6,701 nucleotides of DNA from Nitrospirae bacterium RIFCSPLOW2_12_42_9. GTDB taxonomy: Bacteria > Nitrospirota > 9FT-COMBO-42-15 > HDB-SIOI813. Where the stretch lies: contig MHER01000082.1 of the NCBI GenBank assembly GCA_001805205.1, positions 1-6,701 of the forward strand, given 5' to 3'. Of this stretch, positions 6,644-6,701 are shown in pieces. Both the position numbers and the translations under genes were made by a program. Each line of letters starts with the position of its first letter. Position 1 is the stretch's first letter. Below the pieces are notes generated by a model. The model did not search any database. It saw only the letters and a list, made by a program, of their open reading frames with translations, and was not told the DNA's origin.

Positions 6644-6701
6644 ATGCTTCCAAAACCTTCATCAAGAAAACACAGGATGACCGGAGAAAAAGAATTGCAG
6701 A
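6644..6701 (+). CDS. Start of a gene, probable ExbD/TolR-like partner (3'-partial)
   Basis: The ATG lies six bases after the ExbB-like stop codon, and 19 codons are visible before the window ends (MLPKPSSRKHRMTGEKELQ). The segment is short, basic and hydrophilic, as expected of the cytoplasmic tail that precedes the single membrane helix of ExbD/TolR proteins. The call rests mainly on position, since ExbB/TolQ genes are nearly always followed by ExbD/TolR. An in-frame ATG at 6677 is a possible alternative start. No family motif lies within the window. Confidence 0.55.
   Translation, partial: MLPKPSSRKHRMTGEKELQ

Overview
The window reads as a piece of a Gram-negative (diderm) bacterial chromosome. 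Evidence for two membranes is a large protein with a lipoprotein signal (Cys18, no Asp at +2), two further exported proteins, and an ExbB/TolQ/MotA-type inner-membrane proton-channel subunit. Codons are A/T-leaning with many AGG/AGA Arg and ATA Ile codons. Together with the gene set, this would fit a deltaproteobacterial, Nitrospirota-like or uncultured candidate-phylum organism, but I cannot fix the taxon from the sequence. All genes are on the + strand.

Layout. (1) Positions 3-1115 hold the nearly complete end of a zinc-dependent histone-deacetylase-family (AcuC-like) enzyme whose true start lies left of the window. (2) A perfect 36-bp palindrome (1118-1153) begins two bases after its stop codon. 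(3) Positions 1219-5800 hold three tightly packed genes: an exported TPR protein, a 1043-residue TPR lipoprotein joined to it by an ATGA overlap, and a small exported protein that overlaps the lipoprotein gene by 49 bp. (4) Positions 5801-5995 are non-coding. They hold two more copies of the palindromic repeat in opposite orientation, a run of nine G and a small inverted repeat. (5) Positions 5996-6637 encode an ExbB/TolQ/AglR-type protein. The first 19 codons of another gene follow from 6644, probably the ExbD/TolR partner.

How the genes may work together (inference). The order TPR protein, TPR lipoprotein, small periplasmic protein, ExbB/TolQ-like channel and probable ExbD-like partner suggests an envelope-spanning machine. 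The proton-motive force would drive an inner-membrane motor coupled to periplasmic and outer-membrane TPR scaffolds, as in Tol-Pal, Ton, or the AglRQS/Glt gliding and Nfs systems of myxobacteria. The substrate or task cannot be read from this window. The deacetylase is separated from the cluster by the palindrome and is probably an unrelated neighbour.

The ORFs seen on the minus strand are shadows of these genes and none is supported.
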